Shown in pieces: positions 5,905 to 8,513 of a DNA stretch of 8,513 bases; positions within the stretch are counted from its first letter, which is position 1; each line of letters opens with the position of its first letter. Below the pieces are notes generated by a model, which searched no databases, had not been told where the DNA came from, and worked only from the letters and a program-made list of their open reading frames with translations. A program made the position numbers and the translations under genes. Source of the stretch: an uncultured Lachnospiraceae bacterium (GTDB lineage Bacteria; Bacillota_A; Clostridia; Lachnospirales; Lachnospiraceae). The stretch covers positions 1 to 8,513 of the forward strand of contig CAMWMM010000195.1 of assembly GCA_947175285.1 (NCBI GenBank). The letters run 5' to 3'.

Positions 5905-7818
5905 ATGAAAATACAGAAGCAAACCTCCATCAAATCCTACAAAGCAGATGGTTTTATCGGAAAATACCAACGTCTTATTAAAGATGTAGTTATTCCCTAT
6001 CAGTACAGCGTCCTCTGCGACGAAGCACCTGATACCGAAAAAAGCCATGTTGTCCAAAACTTTATCAATGCCGGACGTGCCATCCGCGGAGAGGATACCG
6101 GAGACGGCTTTTACGGCATGGTTTTTCAGGACAGCGACGCCGCTAAATGGATTGAAGCGGCTGCTTACTCCCTTTCTCTTTTTCCTGATAAAAATCTGGA
6201 AAAAACAGTGGATGACCTGATTGCTATCATTGCCGATGCGCAGGATAACGATGGTTATTTAAACACTTATTATACGATTAAAGATAAAGATAAACGCTGG
6301 ACAAATCTGCAGGAGGGGCACGAACTGTACTGCTCCGGTCACATGATGGAAGCCGCTTGCGCTTATTATGAAGCAACAGGAAAAGATACACTTTTAAAGG
6401 TCATGCTTAAAAACGCGGAACATATTTACAATCATTTTATCACTGAAAAACATGAGGGTTGTCCCGGGCATCCGGAAGTAGAACTTGCACTGCTTAAAAT
6501 GTACCGTCTCACGAATAATAAGCACTGCCTCGAACTTGCTGCGCATTTCATCAACACACGCGGACAGAACCCTGATTTTTACAAAGAAGAAAAAGAACAG
6601 CGCAGTTGGAACGTATGGGGCGCAGACCCCGCAGATACGGATTACCTGCAAGGCTCCAAACCTGTCAGAGAGCAGACGGAAGCTGTCGGCCATGCCGTAC
6701 GTGCCGTCTATCTTTATACTGCTATGGCAGACCTTGCTGCTTCCACAGACGATGCAGAACTCCTTGACGCCTGCCGGAAATTGTGGGAAAGCATTACAAA
6801 ACGCCGGATGTATCTGACCGGAGGAATCGGTTCTACTGTGTTGGGCGAAGCTTTTACCGTAGATTATGATTTGCCGGGGGATACCGCTTATGCGGAAACA
6901 TGTGCCTCTATCGGTCTCATGTTTTTTGGCTCCAGAATGTTAGAGAATGAAGTGAAAGGAGAATACGGCGATGTCTGTGAACGCGCTTTTTATAACACGG
7001 TGCTTGCCGGTATGCAGCTTGACGGCAGACGTTTCTTCTACGTAAATCCGTTGGAAGTGATTCCCGGCATATCAGGCATTGCCGCAACGCATAAACATGA
7101 CCTGCCCGTGCGTCCGAAATGGTACGCCTGCGCCTGCTGCCCGCCAAATGTCGCCCGCCTCATATCCTCTTTCGGGAAATATGCTTACGGAGAAAATGCC
7201 GACACTGCTTTCTGTCATATGTTCGCCGACGGCGAAGTATGCTTGGAAAATGGGATGAAATTCACCTGTAAGACCGGCTATCCCTATGATTTTACGATTA
7301 TTTACCAAATAGAAAAAGGCGGAAAACTCGCTGTCAGGATTCCCGAATGGAGTAAAACATGGCAGATAAGTATTAATGACAACACCATAGATGCAGTACC
7401 TCAGGATGGATATGTTTACCTTACGGTTTCTGACGGCGACTCTGTCAGATTGACTCTGGATGATACGCCAAAATATCAGTACGCTTCTTCCAAAATACCG
7501 GAACTAACCGGCAAAACTGCCATCTGCCGCGGTCCGCTCGTATACTGCTTCGAGGGCATGGATAATGATATGGATGTATTATCCCTTTCCCTGAAAAGAG
7601 GAGGAAACCTTACCGTATCCGATTATCAGGAAAATCTTCTGCAAGGCAGCGTCACGATTACGGCAGATGCACTTCGCAGAGACGATTTTGACACGGATGG
7701 ACTGTATTCCGATAAGGCTCCTTCCATGAAACCATGCAAAGCCGTTGCCGTTCCTTATTATACATGGGGCAACCGCGGAGAAAATCAGATGCGGGTATGG
7801 ATGGAAGAAACAGTATAA
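5905..7818 (+). CDS. GH127 family beta-L-arabinofuranosidase-like glycoside hydrolase
   Basis: A 637-residue cytoplasmic enzyme (no signal peptide) of glycoside hydrolase family 127, an (alpha/alpha)6 barrel followed by beta-domains. The characterised bifidobacterial enzyme HypBA1 removes beta-1,2-linked L-arabinofuranose from plant hydroxyproline-rich glycoprotein glycans, using a cysteine nucleophile held by zinc. All those positions are present with matching spacing: E315 in GSTVLGEAF, E331 and C333 in YAETCASIG, and C411/C412 in ACACCPPN (HypBA1 E322, E338, C340, C417, C418 as I recall them). Conserved His-rich segments GHELYCSGH (138-145 region), CPGHPEVELAL (186-196) and EAVGHAVRAVYL (259-270) are also intact. 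It starts at ATG 5905 with a good RBS and is alone on its strand. Other GH127 members act on aceric-acid or related pectin sugars, so the exact substrate is open. Confidence 0.92.
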   Translation: MKIQKQTSIKSYKADGFIGKYQRLIKDVVIPYQYSVLCDEAPDTEKSHVVQNFINAGRAIRGEDTGDGFYGMVFQDSDAAKWIEAAAYSLSLFPDKNLEKTVDDLIAIIADAQDNDGYLNTYYTIKDKDKRWTNLQEGHELYCSGHMMEAACAYYEATGKDTLLKVMLKNAEHIYNHFITEKHEGCPGHPEVELALLKMYRLTNNKHCLELAAHFINTRGQNPDFYKEEKEQRSWNVWGADPADTDYLQGSKPVREQTEAVGHAVRAVYLYTAMADLAASTDDAELLDACRKLWESITKRRMYLTGGIGSTVLGEAFTVDYDLPGDTAYAETCASIGLMFFGSRMLENEVKGEYGDVCERAFYNTVLAGMQLDGRRFFYVNPLEVIPGISGIAATHKHDLPVRPKWYACACCPPNVARLISSFGKYAYGENADTAFCHMFADGEVCLENGMKFTCKTGYPYDFTIIYQIEKGGKLAVRIPEWSKTWQISINDNTIDAVPQDGYVYLTVSDGDSVRLTLDDTPKYQYASSKIPELTGKTAICRGPLVYCFEGMDNDMDVLSLSLKRGGNLTVSDYQENLLQGSVTITADALRRDDFDTDGLYSDKAPSMKPCKAVAVPYYTWGNRGENQMRVWMEETV

Positions 7819-7830
7819 ATAAACTAATAT

Positions 7831-7864
7831 GAGCTGCCCCTTATCTTTAGATAAAGGGCAGCTC
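7831..7864. terminator. Convergent intrinsic terminator-like hairpin
   Basis: GAGCTGCCC pairs with GGGCAGCTC, then after one C-A mismatch TTATCT pairs with AGATAA, with a TT turn: a 34-nt near-perfect inverted repeat. It lies 13 nt after the GH127 stop and 8 nt after the toxin gene's 3' end, between two converging genes. The plus side lacks a U run; the minus side is moderately U-rich (ATATTAGTTTATTT). It most likely ends transcription from one or both sides. Confidence 0.6.
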
Positions 7865-7871
7865 ACTAACA

Positions 7872-8132
7872 TCAGTCCTCATAATGTCCTTTACATGCAA
7901 TTATCCACAAATTTCCATGTTCATCTATATTATACACTAATCTGTTTTCCCTATCTATCCGTCTGCTCCAAGCCTTTCTATGCTTCAATGGCTCTGGTTT
8001 TCCGATTCCTTCAGATAAACCATTACGCTCAATATCTTTCACCAAATCGTTTATCTTCTTCAATGTCTTCTTATCTTGCATCTGCCAATATATATAATCA
8101 TCCCATGCACGATCCGACCATAGTTTATTCAT
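7872..8132 (-). CDS. yoeB: Txe/YoeB family toxin (ribosome-dependent mRNA endonuclease)
   Basis: An 86-residue protein that aligns along its whole length with E. coli YoeB: LWSDRAWDDYIYWQMQDKK (residues 4-22), KPEPLKH (45-51), WSRRIDRENRLVYNID (55-70) and ACKGHYED at the end. The residues known to matter in YoeB (E46, R65, H83, Y84) are matched here by E47, R64, H83 and Y84, so the toxin looks active. It acts in the cytoplasm, cleaving mRNA in the ribosomal A site when freed from its antitoxin. Its start overlaps the antitoxin stop by 8 nt, with GAGGTGG inside the antitoxin gene serving as RBS, the usual coupled arrangement. Confidence 0.93.
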   Translation of the reverse strand: MNKLWSDRAWDDYIYWQMQDKKTLKKINDLVKDIERNGLSEGIGKPEPLKHRKAWSRRIDRENRLVYNIDEHGNLWIIACKGHYED

Positions 8133-8382
8133 TATCTTCCACCTCTATCAGTTCGTGCTGCTGCCCTTTTCCGGAAGACAACTGAGCTATTCCTCTATCA
8201 ATCATGGCAAGATATTCCGCATTTTGGGCTGCTTTCATTATCTGATTATATTTTTCCAAGCTAAGTATTACAACATTCTTCTCATCTTTACGGGTAACAA
8301 TCACTGTCTCATTATTATCTGTTGCTTCATCACAATACGTTTTTAAGTTGTTCCTGATTGTGGAATAATTGACTGCTAGCAT
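8125..8382 (-). CDS. yefM: YefM/Phd family antitoxin
   Basis: An 85-residue antitoxin starting MLAVNYSTIRNNLKTYCDE. The N-terminal half (NYSTIRNNLKTYCDEATDNN ... VVILSLEKYNQI) is the Phd/YefM DNA-binding fold. The C-terminal acidic part (residues about 54-85, ending HELIEVEDNE) is the disordered region that wraps and neutralises the toxin. I chose ATG 8382 because GGGAGG sits 7 nt upstream and YefM proteins begin at this Met. The frame could be extended to ATG 8430, but that lies at or upstream of the predicted transcription start near 8426 and has no RBS. It pairs with the overlapping toxin gene downstream and probably represses the operon together with it. Confidence 0.92.
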   Translation of the reverse strand: MLAVNYSTIRNNLKTYCDEATDNNETVIVTRKDEKNVVILSLEKYNQIMKAAQNAEYLAMIDRGIAQLSSGKGQQHELIEVEDNE

Positions 8383-8398
8383 AATACCGCCTCCCTTC

Positions 8399-8430
8399 TT
8401 GTACAAATATTTGTTCAATTTATTGCACAA
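8399..8430. promoter_or_regulatory. Triple TTGNNCAA operator array of the yefM-yoeB operon
   Basis: Three 8-bp boxes, TTGTACAA (8399-8406), TTGTTCAA (8411-8418) and TTGCACAA (8423-8430), are separated by 4-bp A/T spacers (ATAT, TTTA), so their centres are exactly 12 bp apart. The hexamer cores TGTACA, TGTTCA and TGCACA match or nearly match the TGTACA core reported for E. coli YefM-YoeB operators, where paired cores are also 12 bp apart as I recall. The array covers the predicted start site and leader, well placed for autorepression. Confidence 0.7.
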
Positions 8431-8432
8431 TT

Positions 8433-8461
8433 ATTATAAGTTACTATTATGTACATGTAAA
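8433..8461 (-). promoter_or_regulatory. Sigma-A promoter of the yefM-yoeB operon with an internal TGTACA site
   Basis: On the minus strand TTTACA (8461-8456, five of six matches) is followed after exactly 17 nt by a perfect TATAAT (8438-8433). The predicted start is near 8426. The spacer contains the palindrome ATGTACAT (8449-8456), a fourth copy of the TGTACA core, centred 50 bp from the core nearest the gene. Binding there would block polymerase directly. Confidence 0.75.
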
Positions 8462-8471
8462 CAAAATTTAT

Positions 8472-8489
8472 AACTGATAATCATCAGTT
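8472..8489. repeat. Short perfect inverted repeat near the right edge
   Basis: AACTGAT (8472-8478) and ATCAGTT (8483-8489) form a perfect 7-bp inverted repeat around AATC. CTGATAA occurs within it (8474-8480) and again at 8491-8497. It sits just upstream of the yefM promoter. On the minus strand it is followed by a U-rich tract (ATAAATTTTGTTT), so it could be a weak terminator of a gene lying to the right. Evidence is thin. Confidence 0.35.
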
Positions 8490-8513
8490 TCTGATAAACA
8501 ACAGTTTATTTTA

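Noticed and set aside
8383..8430. Upstream extension of the antitoxin (16 extra residues from ATG 8430)
   Set aside because: It has no Shine-Dalgarno, lies at or upstream of the predicted transcription start, and overlaps the operator boxes; the internal Met with GGGAGG fits the family length.
1..8513. CRISPR array, tRNA, rRNA or insertion sequence ends
   Set aside because: No regularly spaced repeats of CRISPR length, no tRNA-like cloverleaf and no transposase with terminal inverted repeats were seen; the only transposase-related gene is the Rpn-type one, which is not a true IS.

Overview
The window reads as a chromosomal accessory region of a gut-type low-to-mid GC Firmicute, most likely a Lachnospiraceae member (Clostridia). 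This is inferred from the protein style (a GH127 sugar hydrolase without signal peptide, a rhamnulokinase, an Rpn/YhgA-like protein of the kind abundant in that family), strong GGAGG-type ribosome binding sites and classic sigma-A promoters. It is not proven by any marker gene.

Layout, left to right. (1) Positions 1-618 (minus) hold the N-terminal 206 residues of an Rpn-type PD-(D/E)XK nuclease/putative transposase that runs off the left edge. It has its own extended -10 promoter (772-800), a long 5' leader, and an unusual start region in which a 13-codon leader ORF overlaps the main start and two mutually exclusive hairpins can hide one or the other Shine-Dalgarno site. (2) A minus-strand cluster, rhaB (rhamnulokinase) - parA-like ATPase - 86-residue bipartite small protein, ends at a clear intrinsic terminator (828-876). 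The parA and small-protein genes overlap by 14 nt and look like an orphan ParA/partner pair. (3) A second minus-strand cluster, running 5703 down to 3471, has a secreted lipoprotein of unknown function followed 14 nt later by an unknown cytoplasmic gene. That second gene is split by a -1 frameshift at an A4 run. (4) A 201-bp divergent regulatory region (5704-5904) holds back-to-back promoters and a palindrome cluster. (5) On the plus strand lies a full-length GH127 beta-L-arabinofuranosidase-like enzyme with all expected zinc/catalytic residues. (6) After a strong convergent hairpin comes a minus-strand YefM-YoeB type II toxin-antitoxin module. Its promoter region carries three TTGNNCAA boxes phased at exactly 12 bp plus a fourth TGTACA core between -35 and -10.

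How they may work together: GH127 and RhaB both fit intracellular use of plant cell-wall sugars (L-arabinofuranose and L-rhamnose), but they lie on opposite strands with separate promoters and no transporter or isomerase is in view. The toxin-antitoxin module and Rpn gene are typical mobile-region passengers. The points most worth following are the ParA/86-residue pair, the translational-switch candidate in front of the Rpn gene, the frameshifted unknown gene, and the phased YefM-type operator array.
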